48,269 nt of DNA, from positions 1-48,269 of the IMG/VR virus record IMGVR_UViG_3300032240_002466. One strand, 5' to 3'. The position numbers and the translations under genes were made by a program. This DNA is from a virus. Below the pieces are notes generated by a model. The model was given only the letters and a program-made list of their open reading frames with translations. It was not told where the DNA came from and ran no database searches. Shown here one piece after another: positions 9,127 to 17,774 of the stretch (position 1 is the stretch's first letter; every line of letters begins with the position of its first letter).

Positions 9127-9867
9127 TTATTTTTTAGATAAAGAAAGTTCTTTGTCAAGTATTTGATTTTCTAAATTGAATAATTTTTCAATATGACCTG
9201 ACCTTCTTAAGTATTTGAATACAATATTTTCGTATGAAAACTCCCCACCTTTCTCAAGACCACAACTTCTAAACTTTTTAAGTTTATCTCTGTATTTGTC
9301 AATAATTTCTTTTGATTCCTCCGCAGACATATCTTTAGTATTTTCTTCAACCCCGTCAATAATATTAACCCATTGGTTAATTTTGTCTTTTAATATCTTT
9401 TTATCAACGTCTATTTTTTCGTGTTTAGGTTGTACAATCCATTCATCATATAATACTGAATATACACCTGAACTAAAGTGAGCCTCATTACTATCCTGAA
9501 CATAAACTTCAACATCAAATCCATAAATTTTAATATTATGAACATTGTTAAAAATTGTTTTTTTAACTTTAAAAAGTTCAGTGTAAAGTTCTAATTTGTC
9601 TTCATCAAATTGAGTAAAGTCAACAACCAAATGTAAATCAACATCTGAAAATTTTGACCAGTTGTAATTTGCCAATGAACCCGTCATTATCACATCATCA
9701 AGAAAGAAATCCACCCCAATAAAATCTCTGAATAATTCAGAAACTTTAATCAAATTTAATTTAACTTCATTTTTTAATTGCGGAGGATTCTCATCCAAAT
9801 CCCAAACGGTTGGACAAAGTGTAGGTTGTAATTTAAAACTGTCTAATATTTCTTGGTTTAACTTCAC
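9127..9867 (-). CDS. Predicted nucleotidyltransferase (Pol beta-like fold)
   Basis: 246 aa starting at a GTG. The motif MTGSLANYNWSKFSDVDLHLVVD (about 61-83) carries the GS and paired Asp (D-x-D) of nucleotidyltransferases of the DNA polymerase beta superfamily, which bind the metal-nucleotide. A third acidic strand (FDVEVYVQDSNE, about 118-129) fits the fold. The C-terminal half is helical. Similar genes occur near structural genes in large phages; substrate unknown. An [AG]TATTTAT box lies 4 nt before the GTG, supporting this start. Confidence 0.75.
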   Translation of the reverse strand: MKLNQEILDSFKLQPTLCPTVWDLDENPPQLKNEVKLNLIKVSELFRDFIGVDFFLDDVIMTGSLANYNWSKFSDVDLHLVVDFTQFDEDKLELYTELFKVKKTIFNNVHNIKIYGFDVEVYVQDSNEAHFSSGVYSVLYDEWIVQPKHEKIDVDKKILKDKINQWVNIIDGVEENTKDMSAEESKEIIDKYRDKLKKFRSCGLEKGGEFSYENIVFKYLRRSGHIEKLFNLENQILDKELSLSKK

Positions 9868-9871
9868 AAAT

Positions 9872-9879
9872 ATAAATAC
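9872..9879 (-). promoter_or_regulatory. Putative late promoter box, nucleotidyltransferase gene
   Basis: GTATTTAT in gene sense, 4 nt before the GTG start. Confidence 0.45.
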
Positions 9880-9887
9880 CTCAAAAA

Positions 9888-10130
9888 TTACAATTTTTTA
9901 AATTTGTACTTTTTTGCAATATTCTTACTGAAAAAACTTCCTTGAGATTCAGACATTCTAAATTGAGTATACAATTGGTGAGGGACTTCCTCATATTCAT
10001 ATAGTGTCCCATTTTTAAACTCAACAACAAGTTTTTTACTAATTGTGTCGTAGTCTGTCTTTGTAAGATTAGTTGATTCAATTTCACAAATAATCTTTGT
10101 ACCTTCAATAATTTCTCTTTTGATTGCCAT
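9888..10130 (-). CDS. KTSC-domain small protein
   Basis: 80 aa from ATG 10130 (an ATG eight codons upstream at 10154 is also open). The segment YDTISKKLVVEFKNGTLYEY, then EVPHQLYTQF, then SQGSFFSKNIAKKYKFKK matches the KTSC domain, a single-domain family common in phages and bacteria and associated with lysyl-tRNA synthetase in some hosts. Biochemical role unknown. It is divergent from the Clp gene at 10211. Confidence 0.8.
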   Translation of the reverse strand: MAIKREIIEGTKIICEIESTNLTKTDYDTISKKLVVEFKNGTLYEYEEVPHQLYTQFRMSESQGSFFSKNIAKKYKFKKL

Positions 10131-10210
10131 AATATTTTGTTTGTTTATAATCATAACCGAGAATCATTGAATTTTAAATAAATTATACTTAAACTTATAA
10201 AAAAAAATAT

Positions 10211-12259
10211 ATGACAGATTCAGTTGATGACGGAATGAAACTTCCTAAAAAAGTTGAAACAAGTAGTTCTACCCCTGTATTAGATAACTTCAGTAGAGAC
10301 TTAATCAAACTTGCCGAAGAAGGTAAGTTGGACCCCGTAGTGGGTAGAGAAAACGAAATTATTCGTATTGCTCAAATTCTATCAAGAAGAAAGAAAAATA
10401 ACCCTATCATCATTGGTGAACCTGGTTGTGGTAAAACTGCAATCGTTGAGGGTTTGGCTATGAAGATATTTGATGGTGATTGTCCAAGAAATCTATTAGA
10501 TAAAAGAATCTTATCATTGGAGATGAATTCAGTTATTGCAGGAACCAAGTATCGTGGTCAATTTGAAGAAAGATTGAAAGTTATTTTGGAAGAAATCCAA
10601 GCTAACCCAAATGTTATTTTGTTTATTGATGAGATTCATACAATTGTTGGAGCAGGTAACGCATCAGGGTCATTAGATGCATCTAACATCCTAAAACCCG
10701 CATTGTCAAGAGGTGAAATTCAATGTATTGGAGCAACAACATTAGACGAATACAAAAAACAAATTGAAAAAGACGGAGCGTTAGACCGAAGATTTCAAAA
10801 GGTAATCGTTAGTCCATCAACTAAACAAGAGACACTACAAATTTTACAAAATGTAAAAGATAAGTATGAAAATTACCACAAAGTAAATTTCACAGATAAC
10901 ATTCTTCAAATCTGTGTTGACTTGGCTGAACGATACATTACAGATAGAGAATTTCCCGATAAGGCGTTTGACATTTTGGATGAAGTCGGAGCAAGAGCTC
11001 AAGTTGATGTTAAAAACCCTGAAATTATTGAGGAGTTGAAACGACAAGCTCAAGATATTAAGAAACAAAAACTTTTAGTAGTTAAAAAACAAAACTATGA
11101 AGAAGCAGCAAACCTTCGTGATAAAGAGAAAAAGGTACTTCACCAACTTGATGTTGAGAAAAAATTGTTTGAACAAGATTTACTTGAAAACAGAAAAGAA
11201 ATCCCCGAAGAACTTGTTTATGAAGTAGTTTCAACAATGACCAAAATTCCATTAACCAAATTAAGTTTGGATGACAAAAATGTATTATTAAATTTGGAAG
11301 ACGAATTAAATAATTCAGTTATTGGTCAGAAAGAAGCGATTGTTAAAATTGCAAAATCAATCAGAAGGAACCGTTTAGGTATTAAGGACCCAAATAAACC
11401 AATTGGTTCATTTATTTTCCTTGGTTCAACCGGTGTTGGAAAAACATTATTAGCGAAAGAACTGGCAAAACAGATTTTTGGAAGTGATGAAAACCTTATC
11501 CGTATTGATATGAGTGAGTTCCAAGAAAAACATACGGTATCCCGTTTGATTGGTTCTCCTCCTGGTTATGTTGGTTATGATGAAGGTGGTCAGTTAACTG
11601 AACAAGTAAAAACTAAACCATATTCAGTAGTATTATTTGACGAGGTTGAAAAGGCTCACAAAGATATATTCTCAGCATTACTTCAACTTTTAGATGAAGG
11701 ATATATGACAGATAGTTTTGGAAGAAAAATTAATTTCAAAAACTGTTTAATCATTATGACATCAAACTTGGGTGTTAAGAAAATGCAAGACTTTGGGGCA
11801 GGAGTTGGATTTGGTACAGGAAATAATATATATGCCAACGAAGAGTTGAAAAAGAATATGTTAAACAAGGAACTTAAAAACCACTTCGCCCCTGAATTCA
11901 TTAATCGTTTGGATGAGATTATTGTGTTCAATACTCTTCAAAATGAAGATGTTCAGAAGATTGTTAGAGTAGAAGTTGGTAAACTTCAAAACAGATTATC
12001 AAAACTTGGATATAACATCTCATTTGACGAATCAATTATTGAATATATTTCAAAAGTTGGGTTTGATGATGTGTACGGGGCACGTCCGTTAAAGAGAGCA
12101 ATCCAAGAGAAGATTGAGGACTTTATATCCGATGAAGTATTAAGAGATAACATCAATACCAATGACACTTATATGGTATCAATAAATGAGGAAACGGTCT
12201 CAATAGAAAAAACAGAGACCAAACCTGAAAGAAAGAAGAGAAAAAGAAAGGGAGAATAA
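10211..12259 (+). CDS. ClpC-like AAA+ unfoldase
   Basis: 682 aa with two AAA+ modules. D1 has Walker A GEPGCGKT (69-76) and Walker B VILFIDEIHT; D2 has Walker A GSTGVGKT (about 406-413) and Walker B VVLFDEVEKAH. Between them is a short coiled region with a UVR-like motif (YEEAANLRDKE), as in ClpC rather than ClpB. The N-terminal Clp domain is absent, with only about 40 residues before D1, so adaptor binding should differ. After MTSNLG in D2 there is a loop containing GVGF, in the place where ClpC-type proteins have the VGF tripeptide that docks onto ClpP. The protein may therefore feed substrates to host ClpP. The C-terminus is strongly basic. Confidence 0.92.
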   Translation: MTDSVDDGMKLPKKVETSSSTPVLDNFSRDLIKLAEEGKLDPVVGRENEIIRIAQILSRRKKNNPIIIGEPGCGKTAIVEGLAMKIFDGDCPRNLLDKRILSLEMNSVIAGTKYRGQFEERLKVILEEIQANPNVILFIDEIHTIVGAGNASGSLDASNILKPALSRGEIQCIGATTLDEYKKQIEKDGALDRRFQKVIVSPSTKQETLQILQNVKDKYENYHKVNFTDNILQICVDLAERYITDREFPDKAFDILDEVGARAQVDVKNPEIIEELKRQAQDIKKQKLLVVKKQNYEEAANLRDKEKKVLHQLDVEKKLFEQDLLENRKEIPEELVYEVVSTMTKIPLTKLSLDDKNVLLNLEDELNNSVIGQKEAIVKIAKSIRRNRLGIKDPNKPIGSFIFLGSTGVGKTLLAKELAKQIFGSDENLIRIDMSEFQEKHTVSRLIGSPPGYVGYDEGGQLTEQVKTKPYSVVLFDEVEKAHKDIFSALLQLLDEGYMTDSFGRKINFKNCLIIMTSNLGVKKMQDFGAGVGFGTGNNIYANEELKKNMLNKELKNHFAPEFINRLDEIIVFNTLQNEDVQKIVRVEVGKLQNRLSKLGYNISFDESIIEYISKVGFDDVYGARPLKRAIQEKIEDFISDEVLRDNINTNDTYMVSINEETVSIEKTETKPERKKRKRKGE

Positions 12260-12274
12260 ATCTCCCTTTTTTTT
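12247..12274 (+). terminator. Intrinsic terminator after the Clp gene
   Basis: AAAGGGAG, 7-nt loop, CTCCCTTT, then a T-run. The hairpin overlaps the Clp stop codon; it is flanked by A-rich sequence and may also stop the convergent peptidase gene. Confidence 0.85.
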
Positions 12275-13091
12275 ATCCAAAAATGTTTCGTGGATTATGT
12301 TTGAATGGGTATTTCTTTAACCCAAGTTCTTCAATCATTTTCTTACCTGAATGAATCCCCGCAAAAACTTCGTCAACAACAACATATTCATTTTTTGTGT
12401 GATAACTGTGGTAACCTACAGAAAGATTGATACAAGAGAAATCAAATTTTTGTTTCAATTGCCAAACATCGGTATATGGATGTTGCATAAACTTTGGTTC
12501 AGACAACATATTTTCATTCAACACCGTTTTAGCAGTTGTGTGAAATATTGAGTCGGTTTCAAATAACTTAACTCCAAAACAATACTCTGTAACCATATAG
12601 TCATCAGGAGCGTCAAATTGAATTGCGTAACCTACATCACTGAAAAACACAGGGTCCGCTTTCTTTGACCCAATACAACCAACCTCTTCAGATACAAAGA
12701 ATGCAACTTTAATTACGTCAAACTCCTCAAGTAACTGAAGACACGCAAATACACCACATTTGTCATCACCACCAATTCCTGTTGGTTGACCCTCGTCATT
12801 ATAAGCCTTAAAACTAAAACTATCGTTTCCTTTAGAGTCCTTTAAATATTCCTCACGAATATTGATGGTGTCCAATGGATGTACCGTATCGGTATGAGCA
12901 ACAACACAAGGATAAAACTCCTCGTCACCCAATTCTCCTTTGGTTACATAGATGTTACCAATTTCATCAATTGTGAAATCGTATTTTTTTTCGGAAAGAT
13001 AATCAATAAGAAAATCAATCATTCTATCCTCCTCAAATGTGTGGGTAGGAATAGATAAAACAGTTTTTAAGAAGTCAGTGTTTTCAATCAT
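12273..13091 (-). CDS. M20-family (PepT-like) metallopeptidase
   Basis: 272 aa zinc exopeptidase-type fold. Visible metal and catalytic motifs: VVAHTDTVH (63-71, first His ligand and the Asp next to it), GIGGDDKCG (105-113, bridging Asp), SEEVGCIGS (134-142, catalytic Glu and ligand), an Asp at 160, and a late HSYHTKNEYV near 235 that supplies the final His. It is shorter than bacterial PepT (about 400 aa), with a small or missing lid domain. Such enzymes trim peptides, so a role in finishing Clp-derived peptides is plausible but inferred only from proximity. Confidence 0.85.
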   Translation of the reverse strand: MIENTDFLKTVLSIPTHTFEEDRMIDFLIDYLSEKKYDFTIDEIGNIYVTKGELGDEEFYPCVVAHTDTVHPLDTINIREEYLKDSKGNDSFSFKAYNDEGQPTGIGGDDKCGVFACLQLLEEFDVIKVAFFVSEEVGCIGSKKADPVFFSDVGYAIQFDAPDDYMVTEYCFGVKLFETDSIFHTTAKTVLNENMLSEPKFMQHPYTDVWQLKQKFDFSCINLSVGYHSYHTKNEYVVVDEVFAGIHSGKKMIEELGLKKYPFKHNPRNIFG

Positions 13092-13097
13092 AGTTCG

Positions 13098-13127
13098 TAA
13101 AGGTACGAAAAAAAATCAATTAAACAA
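13098..13127 (-). promoter_or_regulatory. Host-type promoter for the M20 peptidase
   Basis: TTG, 19 bases, TACCTTTA, ending 6 nt before the start codon. Confidence 0.6.
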
Positions 13128-14192
13128 TTCTGGATGATATAAATAATTTAAAAAATCTTCAAATGACATTTTAGATTTTTTTACATTATAATAGTTACCT
13201 GTATCTTTTCTCATTAATTCAATTTTACCTTTTTCAACACATTCTAATCTAAATACTTGGTTAGTTTTCTCACCATAGTTTTTTTGCGTAGGTAAGTCAT
13301 ACCATACACCAAATTTATAACCCAACTTTGATATTTTTTCATAGATTTCTCTATTTTTAACTAAATCACCTTCTTCACTCTGTTCGTTAATTTTTTCTTC
13401 AATTTTATCCAAGTTTGATTTAACTACTCTATCAAATGACTCTTGGTCAAAGTTTTTCCTATCATAATAATTGTGGTATTCTTCATATAAATCCTCATCA
13501 ATTAACAAATTAGATTGGTCCGCTAAATTTTTGAGTACTTTTAAGATTCCTTCATCTTGAGGAGTTTCAGTTCTCTTCCACATTGATAACAGTATGTCAA
13601 CGGTTGTGTAGTATTGTCGGGCACAAGACTTTTCATAAATCCCATATAATGAAAATTTATCACAAGTTTTACCTTGTACATATTCTCTCAATCCTTCAAC
13701 TAAACATTGGTCATATAAATCAGCATATTCATATGAGATTGAAGATGTCTCACTTTCAAACGCTTCGGACATTGTTCTAAAAAGCTCTGGTTCATAACGA
13801 CCCCATTGGTCTTTACTATCCAATAACGAAGGATTAATTTGTCTTGCTAATGAAAGAAATTGTTCTTGATTTTCATCACTAAAGTGTTGGAAAATATATC
13901 CTTCATTCCACTCTTCATCAGAAAAATAACCAGAATCAATAAAAACATCACTATAGTATCCCCCACCTATTGCAACCCTCATCAAATATGTATTATTAGA
14001 ATCTTCTTTATCAGCATCCGAAAACAATTCAATATACTCATCTCTGTTAAATTTAAGAGACACTAACGATTTACCAATATTTTTTTTACTTGCAGTTTGA
14101 ATTTGAACAACTCCATCATCACATGCTCTTCTCACATCCCATTCATCGGCATTACCTTCTTTATACTTAATCAACGCATCGTATAGGTTCAT
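13116..14192 (-). CDS. Unknown 358-aa protein
   Basis: Not recognised. A soluble protein with an acidic N-terminal two thirds and a basic C-terminal 90 residues (from about 270) that begins NREIYEKISKLGYKFG. No signal peptide, membrane segment or catalytic motif seen. It lies between the M20 peptidase and the tmRNA and is divergent from the tmRNA. Confidence 0.75.
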   Translation of the reverse strand: MNLYDALIKYKEGNADEWDVRRACDDGVVQIQTASKKNIGKSLVSLKFNRDEYIELFSDADKEDSNNTYLMRVAIGGGYYSDVFIDSGYFSDEEWNEGYIFQHFSDENQEQFLSLARQINPSLLDSKDQWGRYEPELFRTMSEAFESETSSISYEYADLYDQCLVEGLREYVQGKTCDKFSLYGIYEKSCARQYYTTVDILLSMWKRTETPQDEGILKVLKNLADQSNLLIDEDLYEEYHNYYDRKNFDQESFDRVVKSNLDKIEEKINEQSEEGDLVKNREIYEKISKLGYKFGVWYDLPTQKNYGEKTNQVFRLECVEKGKIELMRKDTGNYYNVKKSKMSFEDFLNYLYHPELFN

Positions 14193-14206
14193 CTAAAACT
14201 TTTTAA

Positions 14207-14214
14207 ATAAATAC
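14207..14214 (-). promoter_or_regulatory. Putative late promoter box of the 358-aa gene
   Basis: GTATTTAT in gene sense, 14 nt before the start and directly abutting the -33 element of the divergent tmRNA promoter. Confidence 0.4.
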
Positions 14215-14245
14215 TTGTGTATTCAAGAATATATTTATATATTTG
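14215..14245 (+). promoter_or_regulatory. Host-type promoter of the tmRNA
   Basis: TTG, 20 bases, TATATTTG; the tmRNA 5' end lies 21 nt downstream. Confidence 0.7.
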
Positions 14246-14266
14246 TAACGTAGTTCTTTGATTTAT

Positions 14267-14660
14267 GGGGATGTTTTTGGATTTGACAGGAATGCATTTG
14301 GCATAAAACGCACGTCGGGGCTAAGCTAACCTCGTTTAACTGGCTTGAATTATAAACGGCAACGTTATCAACAAACTTTCTACAATCGGTTTAATCCGTA
14401 CTGAAGAAGTATCTGTAGCTTAATTTAGAATTAACCTACTAGGGGTCGGCAGACATACAACCTTGCAACAGAAGTCGTAGTAGTGGTGTGGTTTCTATCC
14501 AAAAAGGAACAAAGTGGAGGATTAGTTCTCAGTAAACCGAACCACTATAAAATAAGGGAATTGTGAAGTTTCGGATTGTTTAGAAAAACAATGACCTAAG
14601 CGTGTAGTGTTTTATGGTAAACATTTTTGGACCGGGGTTCGAACCCCCGCATCTCCACCA
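14267..14660 (+). ncRNA. ssrA: tmRNA (transfer-messenger RNA)
   Basis: 394 nt. The 5' end GGGGATG pairs with CATCTCC before the encoded ACCA tail, with the G-U pair at position 3 that AlaRS needs. GGATTTGACAGG after the stem and GGGTTCGAACCCC near the 3' end are the conserved tRNA-like parts. A pseudoknot-like segment precedes a resume codon at 14358 (GGC), preceded by TAAAC, which matches the conserved A at -4. From there the frame runs 21 codons to TAA at 14421: the tag begins GNVINK and ends EEVSVA. tmRNA rescues stalled ribosomes and tags the nascent chain for degradation. The tag is longer than usual and lacks the common LAA end. Confidence 0.93.
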
Positions 14661-14666
14661 TAATAA

Positions 14667-14695
14667 TAAAGGGACTTCGGTCCCTTTATTTCTTT
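14667..14695 (+). terminator. Terminator after the tmRNA
   Basis: TAAAGGGAC, TTCG loop, GTCCCTTTA, followed by a T-rich tract. Confidence 0.85.
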
Positions 14696-14715
14696 TATAA
14701 ACATTAGTTGTCGGT

Positions 14716-14723
14716 ATATTTAT
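14716..14723 (+). promoter_or_regulatory. Putative late promoter box
   Basis: ATATTTAT, 16 nt before the ATG at 14740. Confidence 0.4.
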
Positions 14724-14739
14724 TTATAAACACTCAAAA

Positions 14740-15237
14740 ATGCCTAAATCAAAATTTGAAAAATTTAATCAAAGAATTTTAAAAGATATCGTATTAAGAT
14801 TATATAAATTATTATTAACCGACAACGAAGAAAATCCTAGCATTTATAATATATCTGATGATGGTGTGTTTAGGTCAATAGAAACAATTATAAGATTAAT
14901 GGGTTTTGGCGATGGTGAGTACGAGGATATTGATTTTATTTTTGCACTATATGATGAAAACTTTCATTTAATTGATAATGGTAAAATTGAAGGTGATTTA
15001 GTAATACCGAGTATTGGTACATATACATTTAGTGTAGACATAACCGAAAGAGTTCTTCAAACAATTACTTATGAACATCGTGCGGAATCATATTCTTATA
15101 ATAATGTAATACCTATTGCTCAAAGAGAAGATTATGATGGTAATTTTTCAGTATGGGATGGTGAAAATATTAATACTGAACATCACGATTCCGATACTAT
15201 GGAGATTGATTGGATTGGTAATGTAAAGAAATTATAA
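14740..15237 (+). CDS. Unknown 165-aa protein
   Basis: Not recognised. A basic N-terminal helix (PKSKFEKFNQRILKDIV) is followed by a strand-rich, acidic body. It has no membrane segment. It converges with the minus-strand gene ending at 15232, with a 6-nt overlap of 3' ends. Confidence 0.7.
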   Translation: MPKSKFEKFNQRILKDIVLRLYKLLLTDNEENPSIYNISDDGVFRSIETIIRLMGFGDGEYEDIDFIFALYDENFHLIDNGKIEGDLVIPSIGTYTFSVDITERVLQTITYEHRAESYSYNNVIPIAQREDYDGNFSVWDGENINTEHHDSDTMEIDWIGNVKKL

Positions 15238-15936
15238 GTTAAGTAACTCTTTAATTCTTGATATTTCTTCGTTCAACTGCTCGTTAACAGAACCTCCTAA
15301 CAATTTTGTGGTATTACCTAATAAGTTGCTGTCATCATCCTCTTTTTCTTTATCATCCTCATCGTCAAAAAATGACCAACCTTTATCTTTTTTAGGTTCC
15401 TCATCTTTTTTTGGCTCTTCATCTTCAACATCATCTGTTTCAGTAGGTTTTTTATCATCATTATAAAAAGCACAAGGGTCATTTTCCTTTTTATAACCTA
15501 AAGCAGTTTGTGGAACACCTACTAAATTTTTAACAATACATCTAGCCCTTTCTTTCGCACTCATAGTTATTCCCTTACTTTGATTAAAAGTTTTACCTAT
15601 GAATGATTTAGCGTCAATAAAAGAACCTTTATGTTTAATTTTCAATTCAACTTCTTCATCTGTTACACCAATAGTAGTTGACTGTAAAACTTCTTCACCT
15701 TTTTTAACTTCAATTTTACCGTCAATAACATAGATTGAAACGTAATCTTCTTTTATATATTCTTTATGAGATATATAAACTTCATCACCATCAATTTTAG
15801 TAACTCTACCTGGTAAAACAGGGGTAATTCTATGGTCTTGACCATTGTCAACCATATACATAATACCTCCTTCAGAAGTACTTTTTGTTTTGATACCTAC
15901 AATTTGAATTGGAAGTGTTGATTTAATTTCGCCCAT
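15232..15936 (-). CDS. Unknown protein coupled to the M23 peptidase
   Basis: 234 aa. The N-terminal 120 residues are strand-rich and suggest an SH3-like or carbohydrate-binding fold (around IMYMVDNGQDHRITPV). A Cys pair (CIVKN and CAFYN) follows, then a low-complexity Asp/Glu/Lys linker (about 158-200). The C-terminus LNEEISRIKELLNL resembles the C-terminal helix of its neighbour. Its start overlaps the M23 gene stop by 1 nt (TAATG), so the two are translated together and may act together on peptidoglycan. Function unassigned. Confidence 0.7.
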   Translation of the reverse strand: MGEIKSTLPIQIVGIKTKSTSEGGIMYMVDNGQDHRITPVLPGRVTKIDGDEVYISHKEYIKEDYVSIYVIDGKIEVKKGEEVLQSTTIGVTDEEVELKIKHKGSFIDAKSFIGKTFNQSKGITMSAKERARCIVKNLVGVPQTALGYKKENDPCAFYNDDKKPTETDDVEDEEPKKDEEPKKDKGWSFFDDEDDKEKEDDDSNLLGNTTKLLGGSVNEQLNEEISRIKELLNL

Positions 15937-17111
15937 TATCTTATTAGTCTTTTAAAATTTTTAACTTCCTCTTCCAATATTTTATCAAAGTCCTTTTCAA
16001 TACTCTCAGCCTGTTGTTTACCGTTAACTAATGTGTTTAACACATTTGTAACATTTTGTCTAGCTGCGGTTTTATAAGGACTTTCAGCTTGAGTAGTTGA
16101 AGTTTGAGTGCTACTTTGAGCCGGTTGATTAGTATTACTTTTAGCAGGTTGATTATTAGTCGGAGTATTATTTTTAGGTGAAGATTTGATGAATAACTTA
16201 CCATCATTAGTCTTACCGATAACACTACCTGAAGAAATAGTTTTCCCATTTGCAACACTTAATGTACCATTCCAAAAATAATCGTATTGTCCACCAACTC
16301 TAACTGCATTTTGGTAATTACCTTTTTCAGTTAATACCTCAATTCTACCAGCCGGAGGTAGTACACTAATCTCTGAATTTATATTAGTAGAAGTATAAAT
16401 TGTCCCTCCATCAGCATTTGATTGTGATGCGTTATCTAACACCATAACTTGTTCATTAACTAACTCTTTATAACGGTATAATTCTTCAATTATTTCATTA
16501 ACAACTTCAGGTTTTACTTCAGTCCCACTATCAACACCAAATAATTTTTTAATTAAATTTCTAGCAACTTCTTTATAACCTTTAACACCTTCAGAACTTT
16601 TATCGTCATTAGTGTCAGAATCGTCAGCGTCATTAGTATTAGTATCACCAGGTGTTTGAGTTAAAGTTTGTTCTCCACTAATTGAGTTCAAATAATATGA
16701 TTTAGGGTCCACCGCAGTTCCATTTTCTAATACTTCAAAATGAAGGTGTGGACCTGTTGCGTTTCCTCTACCAGTGTCACCTTTAGCACCACCCGATAAC
16801 CCAAGATTTTGACCTTGTTTAACTTGGTCACCAGTTTTAACATCAATTTTTTTAATGTGACAATATTTTGTTTTAATGTTTTTACCGTTAAAGGTTCCGT
16901 GATTAATTAATAAAAATCCACCACATTTACCATTATTAGCAGATGCCTTTTCAACTGTACCATCTAAAGGTGATATAAGTTGAGTACCACTTTTAAATGA
17001 TATATCAATTCCTTTATGATTTTTACTTTTACCAGGTCCAATATTTCTAGGTCCAAATCCTGAACTTATTTTTGCTTTACCCGTATTTGAGATGTTTCCA
17101 AACTGTGCCAT
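15936..17111 (-). CDS. M23-family peptidoglycan endopeptidase
   Basis: 391 aa. M23 (LytM/lysostaphin-type) domain at about 10-140: HKGIDIS supplies the His and Asp zinc ligands and HLHFEV the catalytic His and last ligand. The domain cuts peptide crosslinks of the cell wall. There is no signal peptide, so it is probably a virion or lysis enzyme. A helical linker follows (KGYKEVARNLIKKLFG, then YKELVNEQV near 217, with an L-V-N-E site of the type discussed in the findings). After it comes a second strand-rich segment resembling a degenerate M23 lobe (about 235-310), a Gln/Ser/Thr-rich linker and a C-terminal helix ending VKNFKRLIR. Confidence 0.88.
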   Translation of the reverse strand: MAQFGNISNTGKAKISSGFGPRNIGPGKSKNHKGIDISFKSGTQLISPLDGTVEKASANNGKCGGFLLINHGTFNGKNIKTKYCHIKKIDVKTGDQVKQGQNLGLSGGAKGDTGRGNATGPHLHFEVLENGTAVDPKSYYLNSISGEQTLTQTPGDTNTNDADDSDTNDDKSSEGVKGYKEVARNLIKKLFGVDSGTEVKPEVVNEIIEELYRYKELVNEQVMVLDNASQSNADGGTIYTSTNINSEISVLPPAGRIEVLTEKGNYQNAVRVGGQYDYFWNGTLSVANGKTISSGSVIGKTNDGKLFIKSSPKNNTPTNNQPAKSNTNQPAQSSTQTSTTQAESPYKTAARQNVTNVLNTLVNGKQQAESIEKDFDKILEEEVKNFKRLIR

Positions 17112-17116
17112 ATCAT

Positions 17117-17124
17117 ATAAATAT
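17117..17124 (-). promoter_or_regulatory. Putative late promoter box, M23 gene
   Basis: ATATTTAT in gene sense, 5 nt before the start codon. Confidence 0.45.
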
Positions 17125-17142
17125 AAATTAAAATTAAAAATT

Positions 17143-17172
17143 TTGAGTGATGGGATTTTTATCTTACATTTG
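17143..17172 (+). promoter_or_regulatory. Host-type promoter of the PspC-like gene
   Basis: TTG, 19 bases, TACATTTG; 11 nt before the ATG at 17184. Confidence 0.65.
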
Positions 17173-17183
17173 TAAAAAAAACA

Positions 17184-17369
17184 ATGTATAGACTCTCAAC
17201 TAGATTACTTGGAGGCGTATGTTCAGGACTCGCCCATATGATTGGTATTGATACATTATTAATTAGATTAATTTTTATCTATTGTTTCTTTACTACTATC
17301 CCAATCGTTACTATTTATATCTTGATGTGGATATTCTTACCACTTAAAGATTATGAAAAATATAAATAA
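17184..17369 (+). CDS. PspC-domain membrane protein
   Basis: 61 aa. The sequence LSTRLLGGVCSGLAHMIGID followed by a single hydrophobic helix (about 26-53, ending WIFLPL) is the whole PspC domain, found in phage-shock and membrane-stress proteins. It would sit in the inner membrane with a short cytoplasmic N-terminus. A phage copy could protect the membrane during infection or block superinfection; both are inference. Confidence 0.85.
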   Translation: MYRLSTRLLGGVCSGLAHMIGIDTLLIRLIFIYCFFTTIPIVTIYILMWIFLPLKDYEKYK

Positions 17370-17559
17370 CGAAAAAAGTGTAATATTAGTTCCATTGGAA
17401 TTAATTGAAGAGTTAAAAGATTTTGACACTTGGAAAGAGTTTAAAGGTAACCCTGATTTTTTAGTTAATAGAGGTTCTAAAATTGTAAACCCTAATAAAA
17501 AACAAACCCACTTTGATGACCCTTGGGATAATTATAGTGGTACACATTTCGGATATTAA
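17353..17559 (+). CDS. Small unknown protein
   Basis: 68 aa, soluble, acidic then Asn/Asp-rich, no motif recognised. The ATG overlaps the end of the PspC-like gene by 17 nt, so the two share a transcript. Confidence 0.6.
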   Translation: MKNINNEKSVILVPLELIEELKDFDTWKEFKGNPDFLVNRGSKIVNPNKKQTHFDDPWDNYSGTHFGY

Positions 17560-17561
17560 TT

Positions 17562-17735
17562 ATGTATTGTATCATTAAGTATATTAAATTAGACAAAAAA
17601 GAATTACCTGTAATTATTCTCAATTCACAGGATGAGGTATTAGAATTTGACACTGAAGTTAAAGCTGAAGATTTTAAAAACATTCTTCAGATGAATTCCG
17701 ATTCGGGTTACAGATACGTCGTAAAAAAGATTTGA
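17562..17735 (+). CDS. Small unknown protein, 57 aa
   Basis: Begins MYCIIKYIKLDKKELPVIIL and ends YRYVVKKI. It starts 2 nt after the preceding stop, so it is the third gene of this mini-operon. A compact strand-helix pattern, no motif recognised. Confidence 0.6.
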   Translation: MYCIIKYIKLDKKELPVIILNSQDEVLEFDTEVKAEDFKNILQMNSDSGYRYVVKKI

Positions 17736-17762
17736 TATCGTAACAAAAAAGTTGTATATTTG
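17732..17762 (+). promoter_or_regulatory. Host-type promoter of tRNA-Arg
   Basis: TTG, 20 bases, TATATTTG; the tRNA starts 12 nt downstream. Confidence 0.7.
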
Positions 17763-17774
17763 TTACAAATAAAT

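Noticed and set aside
14359-14394. Shorter tmRNA tag in the GCA frame (ATLSTNFLQSV)
   Set aside because: GCA is a common resume codon, but the conserved A four bases before the resume codon and the TAAAC context favour GGC at 14358.
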